Positions 45,812 to 58,769 of a stretch of DNA of 64,000 bases are shown piece by piece. The notes beneath the pieces were generated by a model. That model ran no database searches and was not told the origin of the DNA. It worked only from the letters and a program-made list of their open reading frames with translations. The DNA comes from Congeria kusceri. Taxonomy: Eukaryota; Mollusca; Bivalvia; Myida; Dreissenidae. Location of the stretch: the NCBI GenBank assembly GCA_027627225.1, contig CM051029.1:24074851-24138850 (forward strand), written 5' to 3'. A program made the position numbers and the translations under genes. How positions within the stretch are numbered: position 1 is the first letter of the stretch; every line of letters begins with the position of its first letter.

Positions 45812-47876
45812 AAAACATAAAATTAAGATTTTTAAACGTTAGTGGACTCAAGAAAAGACTCGATTACCCAGAATTCACTTGAATTCATTAGTAATTACGA
45901 CATATTTTGTATATCGGAAACCCACACTGATGAACACGATATTATTAAAATAAATAACTATGAATATTTAGCCAAACACAGAGAACAAGAATATTAGCGT
46001 AAATCTGGTGGCATTGGTATATTTGTTAAAGACCAACTTACTTCCTCAGTTAAAGTCCTACAATCAAACTCTGATTATGTACTATGGATATCCATTTGCA
46101 AATCATTAGAGAAACTTGATGAACATATTATAATAGGAGCTGTATATGTTCCACCCGAAAACTCCAAATTGTTCAACGATGACGTGTTTACGGCCTTTGA
46201 AAATGAAATCTCTCAGAAATATAATGAACACAAATATGAAATTCTTGCAGGAGATTTCAATAGCAGAGTTGGAAGCATGAAAGATTACATAACTACAGAT
46301 CCCCATATAAATGACATTTTCGATATCGATGATGATATACAGAGCCAACTTGATAAATATAAAACCCTTGAACAATTATCTATCCCACTTATTCGTACCA
46401 TTGAACCAATACACATGGATTCCGACTTATTGATTTATGCAAAAATAACAACATTTTGATCCTCACTGGAAGACTATCATTAGGTAATGATTGTGATATC
46501 TTAAATTTCAGAAATAAATCTACAATTGATTATGTAATTACTTCATCTGATTGCTTTTACTTTCTCTCAGATTTTCATATCATTGAAACAGATTCACTGT
46601 TCTCAGATGGTCATAATGCCCTCACTTGGTCCATAAACATACCACACAGAAAATGCTCCAATATTTCCACCTAAAATCTAACTGACATGAATCAGAAACC
46701 AAAATGGATCACTGACTTGTCCAACCAATTTGTTAACAAGATTAACCTTAACATAATGGACCAAATACTCTTGCAAATGAACACTTACCCACAATTACAG
46801 CAGAAAATTGAGCACATAACCGATCAACTCCAATCAGTATTCCATCAAGCTTCCACCAACACATACCCTGAAAATAAAAAACGATTTCATCATAATAAAC
46901 CAGGAAACAATAAACCATGGTTTGGTCCTCAATGTTCTAAAGCACGAAACAATTATCATACTGCCAAAAATGACTACACAGAAAACAAAACTATAGACAA
47001 CAAACAAAAAATGATCAATGCCAGTAAGCAATATAAACGCACCATGAACTACCACATTAATGCCAGCAAACATAACATGTCAAATAAACTTCGTTCCATG
47101 TCCGACAAAAATCCTAAACAGTACAGGTCCTTTTTAAATAAACTTAAACCAAAAACTCAAGTTAAAACTAGACCAACATTACATGAATTTCATGATCACT
47201 TTAAAGAAATTAATACCAGCACAATCAATGACGATCGCTTCAATGACACAAACTCCCATCTACAAAATGACACAAGCAACAGGCTTAATACCCCAATTAC
47301 TGAAGAAGAAATAGAAAAATGTATCACAAAGCTTAAAAATTCCAAAACACCTAGCCCATTTGACAATATGTTAAATGAGTATATCAAGTCAACTAAACAT
47401 CTACTTATGCCTGTTTACCATAAACTATTTAACTGTGTACTGAAAACAGGGTTCATTCCACAAAGCTGGCTCAATGGAATAATCATACCTATATTTAAAA
47501 ACAAAGGTGACCCTAAAGATCCTAATAACTACCGACCAATTACTATCCTCAGTTGTCTAGGTAAACTTTTTACTTGCATACTCAATCAAAGATTAAACAA
47601 ATTCCTTAATGGAAATAATATTTTAGATGAAAATCAAGCTGGCTTTAGGAAATGCTACTCTTGCTCTGACCATATTTTTACATTATATTCATTGATCGAA
47701 ATACTCAAAAAAAGAAAAAAAACTATTCCGCGCCTTCATTGATTTTTCACAAACATTCGACAAGGTTTGGCGAATTGGCCTATGGCACAAACTTATTAAA
47801 CAAAATATAAATGGCAGGTTTCTTCATTTAATTCAAAACATGTACGACAATATCAAATCTAGTATCTCTATTAACG
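45812..47876 (+). pseudogene. Old LINE ORF2, 5' part: endonuclease and first half of RT
   Basis: Frames broken by stops and shifts give the endonuclease (NIKLRFLNVSGLKKR, FCISETHTDEHD, VYVPPENSKLFND, GDFNSRVGS) and a continuous RT part at 46687-47742 (RPITILSCLGKLFTCILNQR, ILDENQAGFRK). After a shift in an A-run near 47715 it reads AFIDFSQTFDKVW. It ends at 47876, where a younger LINE is inserted; the RT resumes at 54561. It belongs to the same clade as the fragment at 26 kb. Confidence 0.88.
47865..47876. other. Target-site duplication, left copy
   Basis: tctctattaacg, repeated at 54561-54572 after the poly(A) tail. A preceding a extends it to 13 bp. Confidence 0.93.
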
Positions 47877-48684
47877 ATGAGATTAGCACCAAATTATCAA
47901 ATGTTCTCACAAAAAATGATACTAGTATCATCAAAAATATAATTAAAGAAACACTTGAAGAAATAAAAGATAAATTTCTCGGATCCCTTATCAAACGAAT
48001 AGACATGCTCGAGGTCAAGGAGTTTGACATTGAACAGGAACTTGACACTCTGAAAAAGCAAATCCATGACCAAAATTGTGAGATAATTGCTCTCAAACAA
48101 GCAAACCTACACTCAGCACAACGACAGGCAGCGGGTCTGAACGAATTGGAGCAGTACGGGCGCAGAAACAGTATCCGCATTTCCGGTCTTACAAATGACA
48201 CTGACCATCAAACGTCGATGTCTGTTGCCGAACAAGCTGCATCGACATTGAGCATAAGCTTGGTTTCCAGGTTGAAAGCAAGGACGTTGACGTAGCACAC
48301 CGCCTCGGTAAGTATGTGCCCAACAAACATAGACCGGTAATAGTAAAATTCGTAAGGCGGCAAACCAAAATTGAAGTGCTGAAAAGGTCCAAACTACTTA
48401 AAGGCAGTAACATTTTTATCAACGAAGATCTTACAAAAATCAACGCCGAAGTATTTGCTTCCTTGAGACTTAAACAACCGGACCGTGTGGAAAAAGCATG
48501 GTCCTATGAAGGAAAATTGTTTGTCCGTTATCGGGGACAGGAGCGCAACGAGCTAGTTACGTTTGACAAGTACAAAACATGGCTTGATATGCCATGGCCT
48601 AACAAAGCAACCGCTACAAATAATACAACTTACGCCCGGAAATTGTCCTCTGGTGGCAAGGCTACACCGACCCATAAAGAATAA
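47877..48684 (+). pseudogene. LINE ORF1 (L1/Tx1 type), 5'-truncated with one frameshift
   Basis: An acidic/Leu-rich coiled-coil part (EELKEIKD-like, FDIEQELDTLKKQIHDQNCE) precedes the RNA-binding core LNELEQYGRRNSIRISGL. The frame slips by one base near 48250. It then continues HKLGFQVESKDVDVAHRLG and RPVIVKFVRRQTKIEVLKR, GSNIFINEDLTKIN, WLDMPWP, stop 48684. At the 5' edge it is in frame with the interrupted RT of the host LINE, so the open frame starts in that RT sequence (MYDNIKSSISIND). Confidence 0.88.
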
Positions 48685-48978
48685 ACAGTAGAATGGTGGC
48701 AAGAAACTGGTCCTTGATTAGCCCAATTCAACTGACATAATACTAACACACATTGGTGTTGTCTTATACTAGTTATGCTTATAACTTGCACCACCACGAT
48801 ATATACAAGCAAAACTATACGAATTCAGCAATCCAAAGGCATACATCTCATCACACACAAAAATACACATGACTGTACATAACACGCACGCAAGCACGTG
48901 CTCACACACACACTCGCACACACGCACACACGCGCGCGCGCACACACACACTTCCTCACACACGCACACACACACACA

Positions 48979-49053
<75 letters not shown>

Positions 49054-50366
49054 TAAGTCTATCCATTCATAAAGAATAGCTAAACCTACAATTTTCGTTA
49101 TAAACCTTAAAATGGTTGCTATTTATAATGTTATCAAAAGCAGGAACATTTCGATAAATAAACGTCGCTTAACATTGCATATACACGTAAATACAGGAAC
49201 AGTGTATTAATTTAATTCTTGCGGTATAGTTATACGTTGTTATTTTATTAACTTAAACAATTAAGATATTTTAATAAGCACAAACATATTAATATTATGA
49301 CGACATAAAATGTAGAATATGGTATGTGTACATGTTTCTAATATTTCTATGGCTTATGCACTATAAATAGCCTTTAAATATTTTTCAAAAAAGAGTTTAC
49401 ATGTATACGCCGGAACTGATTATTGATTTAATTCTTACTGCATTGTTATGCATTGTTACTTTATTAACCTAAACAATTTATTTATTTTGTCAACTTTAAT
49501 TAGCAAAATATGTATAATTTTATGACGATATAAACTGAAAAGTATGGTAGGTTAGCACGTTTTTTATGTTCAACGTATTATGCACTTATAGATAGTCTGG
49601 AAATAATGTTTAAAAACAAACAAATAGTACAAGTTATTTTAACAAGTAAATGAGAAGTGTGTCTTTTTTGGTTGTTTATTTTTGTTCATAGGGTATACCC
49701 GGGTTCGTTTATAATTTGAAAGGTCAAAACTTCAACTTATATTTATCTGTATTTGTATACTACCAACTTACTTTAATAGTCTTTCCTTTGAGATTGGAAA
49801 CTTAAGTTTAAATCATACTAATTTAATATCTTGATAGCACAATATCTGCCAAGCATTCCAACACCTAAATTATTTCGCTGTTCGCACCCAGTTTAGGTGT
49901 TATTGTAGTGCTTCTTATCAAAACTTTTTCAAATAATGACCCCTCAAACACTTTCAATTCTTCCATACATTATCGTGTCTAAACTCTTGTAATATGTATA
50001 TAAACATATTGAAGGTGTCTAATAGGGGAAAATATTAAAAAATCCACTTTATATTGTAACCTATAAAACTGTAGAACACATTATAACTGTCATGAGACCG
50101 AGAACTTGTTGTTCTGAATATTCTACTCAGTACAAATGTAAATATTTACTTACTTGTGTGTGTTTACTTTTGTATTCTTTTTGTTTTTTGATGCATATGA
50201 TGGTAACTTATTCTAAGTATACTTTTTTACGTAGGTTTTGTCACTACTTCCACAAAACATTTGTTCTTGTGTGTAAGCCACTCAAAATATGTTCCACATA
50301 CCTGTATATTAATTTATTTATTGGAGATTTATTCTGCTGTATTCTGTTGCTATATCTTGAAATTAT
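48685..50366. other. LINE ORF1-ORF2 spacer
   Basis: Holds the CA/GCAC microsatellite (about 48890-49055) and two diverged copies of a ~220 bp block (near 49205-49400 and 49425-49610; shared text tttattaacttaaacaatt and ttatgacgacataaa). No coding domain is seen. Confidence 0.7.
48890..49055. repeat. (CA)n / (CACG)n microsatellite
   Basis: Mixed ac, gc and gcac units, with a pure gcac run at about 48979-49025. Open frames here are artefacts of the repeat. Confidence 0.95.
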
Positions 50367-53300
50367 ATGAGCTCTGTAAAAATTGCCTCCCTGAACTGCC
50401 GCGGCCTTTATTGTCATAAGAAAAGAACTGATGTCCTACATTTTCTTAAAAATAAGGAATATCATATTTATTGTTTACAAGACACACACTGGCCCAAGCA
50501 ATTAGAAAAAGAAATAAACTCTAGCTGGGATGGGCAATGCTTTTTTAGTCATGGAAAATCAAATGCCAGAGGTTGTGCAATCTTAATCAAAAAAAATATT
50601 GCTTTAAAAGTCCATAACATAAAACATGATGAAATTGGAAACTTATTAGGATTAGATATTTCTATTGGTGAAACAAAATTATCGTTAATTACCATTTATG
50701 GTCCAAATTTAGATAGTCAACACTTTTATGAAACTGTTTTTAACATTATTGATGAATTTGGAAATGAAGATTTTATTTTGTGTGGGGATTTTAACTTGGT
50801 ACTAGATCAACAACTAGATTATAGTAACTATAAAAATTTAAATAATAACATAAACTCCAGGAACTTTATTTTAAAGGAAATTGCAACGAGAAATCTAAAA
50901 GATACCTTTAGGGAATTACATGAAAATTGTGTCCGCTTTACATGGCGACGTACTAACCCATTGCAACAAGCAAGATTGGATTTCTTTTTAATTACTCCAA
51001 ACATGCTCAACTTTTTAAAAACATCAAATATCAGAACAGGTATTAAAACTGACCACTCTATTGTTGATATTTCATTGGATTTTCATCATATTGATCATGG
51101 TAAAGGTCTTTGGAAGTTTAATAACTCTCTGTTGCATGATATTGATTACTTAACCTGTATAAATAGTAAAATTGAAGAAATTAAAAAACAGAACTGTCTG
51201 CCAATATATAACGTATAAAATATTCATACAATAAATAATAATGAATTATGTTTTACAATAAATGATCAGCTTTTCTTGGAAACTTTATTAATGGAAATAA
51301 GGGGAAAAACTATTTCTTATTCGAGTTTTAAAAATAAACAAACAAAATCAAACGAACAACGATTGTTAAATAAAATTGAATTTCTAGAACAAAACCTTAA
51401 TGAATCAAACAAAGAAACACTTGCACAACTAAATGCGGAATTAAACAGCATAAGAGATGCTAAACTTAAAGGGTATATTATCCGATTCAAAGGTCAGTGG
51501 ATTGAAGAAGGCGAAAAAAATACAAAATATTTTTGCTCACTTGAAAAGCAACATTACGTTAATAAGAACATACCTTTTATTCAAAAAGAAGACGGGGAGA
51601 TAATATATCATCAATCTGACATTTTAAAGGAAACGTGTGATTTTTACAAAAAACTATATGAAAAAGTTGAGCCAAAAGAAAACTATATACTAAATGATTT
51701 ACAAAATATTAATATAAATAAAGTAAGTTCAGCACAATCAATCGAAATTGAAGGTTTGTTAAAATATGAAGAGATAACAAATACTCTAAAATATATGAAG
51801 AATGATAAAAGCCCAGGATCGGACGGTTTTACAACAAATTTCTTTAAAGTCTTCTGGAATAGAATTGGTGTTTTTGTTATGAGAAGTATTAATTTTGCAT
51901 ATGCAAATAATTCATTTTCAATAACTCAAAAACAGGGCATTATAACGTGTATACCAAAAGATAACAAACCGAGACAGTTCTTAAAAAATTGGAGACCTAT
52001 TACGCTTCTTAATACCGTCTATAAACTAGCTTCTGGATCAATTGCAAACAGACTGAAACCTCTTTTACAAAATCTTATATCGAGGGATCAAACTGGTTTT
52101 GTTGCAGGTAGATACATTGGAGAAAATACCCGCCTCATATACGACATAATGAATTATACTGAAAACAATAAAATACCGGGCTTAATAATGATGATAGACT
52201 TTGAAAAGGCCTTCGATACCTTGTCATTCGATTGCATTGAAAAAACGTTGGACTTTTTTAATTTTGGACCAAGCTTTAAGCGTTGGGTATCGATTTTTCT
52301 AAAGGATACTCGGACATGTGTTCAGTTAAACGGATTTTTGTCCGATAACTTCACAGTAGGCCGCGGCTGTAGACAGGGAGACCCGATTTCACCATATATT
52401 TTTATTCTATGTGCAGAGATTTTAGCAATCAAAATTAAGAATAATAATAATATAAAAGGAATATGTATTAACGGCATAGAATACAAAATTTCTCAGTTTG
52501 CAGACGATACTTCTTTATTGTTGGATGGTTCTGAAAATTCTTTAAATTCCGCTCTAGACACACTCCAAGATTTTGCATACTTTTCCGGATTAAATGTAAA
52601 CTTCGATAAAACTAATGTAATTTGGATAGGATCTTTAAAGTACAGCACCCGAGCGATTAAAACAAAATACAAACTAACATGGGAAACAACAAGATTTAAA
52701 TTGTTGGGAATCATTTTTGATGTCGATCTCAATCTGATTGTTGATTTAAACTTTTCCGACAAATTTATTAAAACTAGTAATATTATTAACCAATGGAAAA
52801 AGAGAAAACTAACACCTATTGGTAGAATTACCATTGTTAAATCCCTTATACTACCTCTTTGTACTCATTGTTTCTTTGCAATACCTACTCCAAAAAGAGA
52901 TATTCTTGATAAATTGAATAAAATGTTATTCGACTTTGTGTGGGATGATGCGCCTTACAAAATTAAGAGTTCGACCCTTACACAAAGCTACGAAAATGGT
53001 GGATTACAAATGGTAGACATCTTTGCTTATTGTAAAAAAATTAAAGTGTCATGGATTAGAAAATTACATACATGTTCAGAAAGCAAATGTGTTATTCTTA
53101 TGAGGTCTATTATTGATGTATGTAAACTCTTCAACACTGGAAAACAATATATTGCTATAATTAAAGAGCGCTGTTAAAAATGATTTCTGGTATGAGGTAT
53201 TTACGTGTTATGAACAATTTCTAGATGTGTTAAAAATTATTGATGTTGAACATGTTCTTAGCATGCCATTATTTTATAATGACAATTTTACCGTTGGTAA

Positions 53301-54042
53301 TGAACCCCTGTTTTTAAAAGCACTGTACGATAGAGGCATACGATTTGTGAGAGATATTGTCATTGATTCAACAATTTTTTTAACAAAATTTCAAATGGAA
53401 AGTATAACGGGGAAACCTATTAATTTCCTCCAATATGAGGGACTAGTTAAAACAATAAAATTATTTTTTCGGAAAGTAAATATACATTTTAACTTCAATG
53501 ATGTTTTAAAATACGGCCCGTCTCTGTCATGCTATACAAAATATTTTATATGCCTGGACAGCAAAGATAAGACAATATATAACTGTTTTATCCAAACTGA
53601 AATTGAACCCGTTTGTAAAAGCAAATGGACTGACTTTGTTACTACTAACGAGGAATGGAAACATATTTTCAAAATAGTTTTTGACATAACACGTGATAGT
53701 TACATACAGTGGTTTCAAACAAGAATTATTTATAATATATTGGGTACAAACTCCCTTATGTATAAAATGAAACTGGTAAATGATAATATGTGTACTTTTT
53801 GCCATGAATTCGAAGAAACGATTCGTCACCTTTTCTGGTTTTGCAAAAATGTCCAATGCTTGATCAAGAAATTAAACGAATCTCTGTTAAATAATAGAAG
53901 TTATGCGACAGAAATTGATTACAAAACATTGATGTTAGGTAATTCAGACAAAAACAAGCAAAATCTAAACATACTTTGCCTCGAAGTTAAAAAATACATA
54001 TTTACGTGTAAAAAAGGTAACATAATACCAAACTATAAATAG
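50367..54042 (+). pseudogene. LINE ORF2: APE endonuclease, RT, C-terminal knuckle (L1/Tx1 type), two breaks
   Basis: Starts ATG 50367 (MSSVKIASLNCRGL). Endonuclease: LQDTHWPKQ (Asp where many APE enzymes have Glu), GDFNLVLDQ and TDHSIVDIS. A TAA at 51216-51218 is followed in the same frame by NIHTINNNELCFTINDQLFL and LLMEIRGKTISYSSF. RT: SPGSDGFTTNFF, NWRPITLLNTVYK, DQTGFVAGRYIGENTR, MMIDFEKAFDT, GRGCRQGDPISPYIF, catalytic FADDTSLLLDG. A one- or two-base shift near 53165 leads to the last part, with CTFCHEFEETIRHLFWFC (C-x2-C...H-x4-C) and stop 54042. Otherwise it is close to intact. It performs target-primed reverse transcription in active relatives. Confidence 0.93.
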
Positions 54043-54525
54043 TTTAACTTTTACCTACAAAATATACAATTCATTTAAACTCACAGAAAAGGAAACGAGG
54101 GGTTGGTCGCTGGTAAAATTAATATGTGAACCAAATATTTTTGTGGAATATAACATTGAGTGAAAATTTCTATACAATCGAGAAAAGGAAAAAGAAGTGA
54201 TTTTTCCTTAAATATGTAATTATTAATTACCAATAGAAAAGTACCTTATATATGCTTTTTGCTCATATTTTTTTGCCTTTTTGCGTTTCTTGTACATTTA
54301 AAAATGTAACGGTCTGTATGATACTTCATTTTGCTAACATTGCTTTATGCATGTATGCATGTTTAATCATATTTTCCTTTCCATCATTTGTTAAAAAAAG
54401 TTTTTTACTTAGTTACTAATGCTATTTGCATGTATTGCATGTACAATTCAATATACTATATTTTGTGTGTAAAGGTGTATGCATATATGCGATTGTACAC
54501 TTAAAATGCAAATAAACAGAAGTTA

Positions 54526-54560
<35 letters not shown>
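54043..54560 (+). other. LINE 3' untranslated region and poly(A) tail
   Basis: About 480 bp of AT-rich sequence, then A34 (54527-54560). The tail abuts the right target duplication directly. Confidence 0.85.
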
Positions 54561-54563
<3 letters not shown>

Positions 54564-55911
54564 CTATTAACGGCAATATTTCAGAAACCTTCATATCAGA
54601 AATTGGCGTAAGACAAGGCGCAAATCTATCTCCAATTCGTTTCTCCATCTTCTTAAATGACCTTCAAACACATATGCACCTAAATGGCTCAACTGGCATA
54701 GAACTAGCAAATCCCCTGGATTTGTCTCTTTGGCTTAAACTACTTATTCTACTTTATGCTGATGACACTGTGATTTTATCTGATTCAAAAACAGACTTCC
54801 AAAATAGTTTAGATATCTTCCATCAATACTGTGATAACTGGCATTTAAAACTAAACCTTAGCAAAACAAAAATTGTAATATTTGGTGCAAGATAACTACA
54901 AAACTTCCATTTCACATTCGGTGACAACCCTGTAAAAATTACTGACCGTTACCACTATCTAGGCATTACTCTTTCCAGCAATGGTTCTTTCGTCAATGCA
55001 CGGAAACACTTAGCCGAGCAAGCAACAAAAGCAATGCACCTTCTATATACTAGAGCAAATAATGCAGAGCTACCTTTTGATTTAATTCTTAAACTTGTCG
55101 ACCACACTGTTTTACCAATTTTAATCTATGGCTCAGAAATTTTTTGTTTTGAAAATGTAGATATCTTGGACAAAGTCCATAATAACTTTCTTAGAAAAAT
55201 TACGAATGCTCGGAAATCAACCCCAATGGCTTTTTTATATGGTGAACTTGGCAGATACCCTATAGCTTTTAACATCAAAAGTCGCATCATCTCATTTTGG
55301 AATAGAATCTTAATAGGCAAAGATCAGAAATTATCTATCCAAATCTATAAATACATGATGAACTTGCCAGACTCAAATTTTAAATGGGCCAACAAAATTA
55401 AAGAAATCCTCACCTCAGTAAACTTAAGTAACTTACGGGATAACCAATTCCTAACAACCCAAAATAATATCCACCGCTTAGTCAAAGCCAAATTATTAAC
55501 CCAATTCAAAACCCAATGGAACACTCAACTACAGCAAACACAAAGGGACAAATATATACCAGTTTCAAACCAACTCCATCCCTTGAAGACTACTTTATAA
55601 AACTTACAAAAACTGAATATACATACCTCTTTAAATTTAGAACTGCAAATCACTTGTTCCCAGTTGAAACCGGTCGATACGATGGAACCCAATTTGAGGA
55701 AAGAATTTGCAGACTTTGTAACTCTGGTCAAGTTGGCTCCGAACGTCACTATCTACTAAACTGCGATTTCTTTAAATCTGAAAGAGAACATTTCTTAGGA
55801 CACGATCTTTATGCTGCTACTCTTATCACAATCCTAACATCTAATTCCTTACAATTATTACAGAATACAATCAAATGTATTCGCTTCATATTCAGTAAGT
55901 TCAAGCGATAG
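54561..55911 (+). pseudogene. Old LINE ORF2, 3' part: catalytic RT and C-terminal region
   Basis: Resumes with SINGNISETFISEIGVRQGA, then the catalytic LLYADDTVILS and LNLSKTKIVIFG (stop 54895). It continues KITDRYHYLGITLSSNG, GELGRYPIAFNIK and, after a shift near 55520, FRTANHLFPVETGRYDG with the knuckle CRLCNSGQVGSERHYLLNC, ending SKFKR and stop 55911. Removing the nested insertion brings the two halves together at SISIN. Confidence 0.9.
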
Positions 55912-57176
55912 CAAGTTATCTATTTAACTGCCTGTATTTACCAATGCCACCAGCTATACACCAACTTTAATATTGTAGTTTGTAACAATACTGTCTTTAT
56001 TTCAATATAATTTTATTGTTAACAGCATTTTTACCTGTTATCTCAATATAAGTGACCGTTTACGCTTGGGTAATCAATATATCAAAATATTTGTCTGGTC
56101 ACAAATGTATATATTTTTGCATGTATATACTAATCACATTATTTACTTTAATTAGAAATATATGCATGTAAATATAAACTGTGCAATGTAAATAATAGCT
56201 TCATTCTGTATTTGTACCAAATGATAACTGCATAATTATATGTCAATATTAACGTAAGATTGCTATATACTTATACTCATATAACAGAAATAATTGCTGC
56301 ATTATAGAAGAGTAGTACAAAATGGTACCACTCAAGTACACGTGTTAACATTTTAAATATTTTTGCCTGCTATATTAATACTAAATTTCAATTAACGCGA
56401 TGGAAACAATTGTTGCACTCTAAATGAGTACAACTGATACCTATATTTTACCTACAATATTGTTACTTTATCCTAATTAATCTAGCAGTACTAGTACATA
56501 AATTAATAATTATACTTTTGTTACTTTCATTTAAACTTATCCAGCACACAAATTATAATTTGCTTTTGCCCCATCAGTCATTTAATGTTAACCCCGCAGA
56601 TAACGGCATTCTCCTTTGTAATCCTGCAATGCAAAGCTGATTAGAGTAATTACCTCACATAATAGGTCCTCCATCTTGCCTTTGTTGTCAACATCGCCCT
56701 CGCGTGCAGGTGCACTCAAGCGTAAATCACGACAAAAATAACTGTTGTTGATTGAAACCGTTACAAAGCTAGCTCCAACACCATAAACGCTAACGCAAAC
56801 AGTCTTTCGCAACAAAATGTCTTTTAAGTATTGAGAATAAATTTAATTTCTAACGCAAAATATAAACCTTTTAAAACGCGTAGTCGTTTCAATTTCTCAA
56901 TCCGAAACGCCTTGTGCAAAAGAAAATACATCACCGCACAACTAAACCACGAATTATTTTTACCAGTGCTAGTATTAAAATGCTTTTATTAAACTGTACT
57001 AGTATTTGTTTCTTAAATGCCACGATTATGATGATTATGATAACTATGACGATTATCATTATTATGATTATTATGATTAGTATGATGTATGATAATGATT
57101 GTGAGTTTGATAATTTCATTAAGATTTTGGTATTTTGATTTTGATTATAGATCTCATATTATTGCTATCATTATTA

Positions 57177-57261
<85 letters not shown>

Positions 57262-57446
57262 CATATGTTCCAGCTATGTTTCTTATTATTTAAATACCCC
57301 CCGTATATCATCTATACAATTGTGTTAATGTAAAAATTATCGGAAGTTACTAATTTACTAACAAGTTTGCTTTGTTATATTGCCCTAATTGTATATGTTT
57401 TATACTTGGGTATAAATAAAAGTCTTGTTCTGTTCTGTTCTGCATA
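55912..57446 (+). other. Old LINE 3' region and following DNA
   Basis: AT-rich. Includes (TTA)n at about 57165-57262 and ends with ataaataaaagtcttgttct and (gttct)n to about 57442, a short tandem tail like those ending many non-L1 LINEs or SINEs. The length suggests other material is inserted between the stop and this tail. A minus-strand start-like context (MEDLLCE then gtaatt) at about 56655-56680 is noted but unsupported. Confidence 0.5.
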
Positions 57447-58650
57447 ATGCAATCAATAGACTTCAAATCTTTGAACAAACAACCTACGACAAACAGAAAG
57501 TGATTTTGCAACTGATCAATTCAACGTTGTTTCAACGTTGCTGTGCCTTCTCGGTTAAGTCATTGCTTGTATGAGACGTGTCTCAAAATATAGATTATAG
57601 TACACAATAAGTCTGATTTCAATTAGTGCGTGTTAGATACTTGCGAAGAAATAAAGTCAATAGAAATGTTTATTACCGGTATTTTATTTCTTATGACACA
57701 TCATAACACATTACATATCAATAACAAGGCAAGAGAGTTCAGAACAATAGTTGAGTGTCATTGATGTTCAATTGCACAACATAATTTTAGATCGAAGCTT
57801 TAAATCACACCATCAATCTATATGCGATCAAAATTAAAATTACAGAGATCAAACATGGAGCATACAATCACTTGTAGCGAGAAATGAAATCTGAAAGAAC
57901 TGCAACAATCAGTTGCAATAAAACACAAATGTGATTTAAATGATTGCTTTATTATCGATTTGTACACATTAATGAACCTTTTGAGGCAGACAAACATATT
58001 TTTGCATGGATATTTTGACATTCTATGCTATCCAGATAACAAGATTATGTTGGAAGTTCAAGTATTTCACGCTCGTTATACACGTTAAGTCAAATCAAGC
58101 GTATATATTCTTACTATACGTTAATAAGGCATTCATATCTCAACCGTATATGGGTACCGCTTTGACATGTTTATAATTTATATATAATGTGTGCAAAAGA
58201 CGTGCTTTTGTTTATTAGTAATCATTCCAAACAATGGTTTATTGCTTAGCATATAGATAAAATTTGTAATAGAATCTGCTTTAATTTCTACCTGTAATAA
58301 ACGAGGATTACTATCATATCAGAGAATGTAACAAAACATGTGGATATATTGCAAAAAGAGTAGTGAAACTTTCAACTGTATACGTATGTAACTACGAATT
58401 TTAAAACTGATAGGCATTATAAATGTTGACTAGTGGTCAGTGTAATAACAACTAGATAGGCATCAATTATTCCTATATAATGATTCCTAAAAAAAGTTCA
58501 ATATGATTTTAAATGCGAATTGATAGAAATTAAGATTAAGAAATGCCTGTTAATTCCCCATAAAATCAACATCTTCTTGCAAAGTATTGTTTGAAACACG
58601 TGTGCACTATAACCTTGTCATTGTCGAAAGAAAACATTTTCCCACAACAC
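57447..58650. other. No gene seen
   Basis: Non-coding AT-rich sequence. Confidence 0.5.
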
Positions 58651-58769
58651 CTGTAAGGTGCGAGTGCTTTGTACCGCCTGACATAGCGGCTGTAGCCACT
58701 TTTTGACCCCAATTCTTGGCCACACTCGGATCACTGTCTAGTAGCAAAGGCGGTTGTTTCCGTATCTGT
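58651..58769 (-). CDS. Possible internal exon of an unknown host gene
   Basis: Flanked on the minus strand by tgacag (acceptor; a second acag four bases in gives start 58765) and acag/gtgttg (donor at 58650). It encodes QIRKQPPLLLDSDPSVAKNW then GQKVATAAMSGGTKHSHLTG. Composition and codon pattern look protein-coding, unlike the surroundings. I do not recognise the family, and no neighbouring exons were identified. Confidence 0.4.

Larger units (their letters stand above)
47877..54560 (+). mobile_element. L1/Tx1-type LINE nested in the old LINE, with poly(A) tail, ~6.7 kb
   Basis: ORF1 (47877-48684), spacer with microsatellite and duplicated blocks, ORF2 (50367-54042), 3' untranslated region and a 34 A tail (54527-54560). 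Flanked by a 12-13 bp target duplication. It has no 5' untranslated region, so it is truncated near the start of ORF1. It has few defects, so it is much younger than its host element. Confidence 0.95.

Noticed and set aside
48769..49072. Cys/Val- and His/Thr-rich open frames
   Set aside because: Translations of the CA/GCAC microsatellite.
50092..50370. 92-codon plus-strand frame just before ORF2
   Set aside because: Hydrophobic AT-driven frame in the LINE spacer with no ORF1 or endonuclease similarity.
56588..56815. Minus-strand frame containing MEDLLCEV
   Set aside because: Possible first exon, but the downstream sequence is LINE and no second exon was found.
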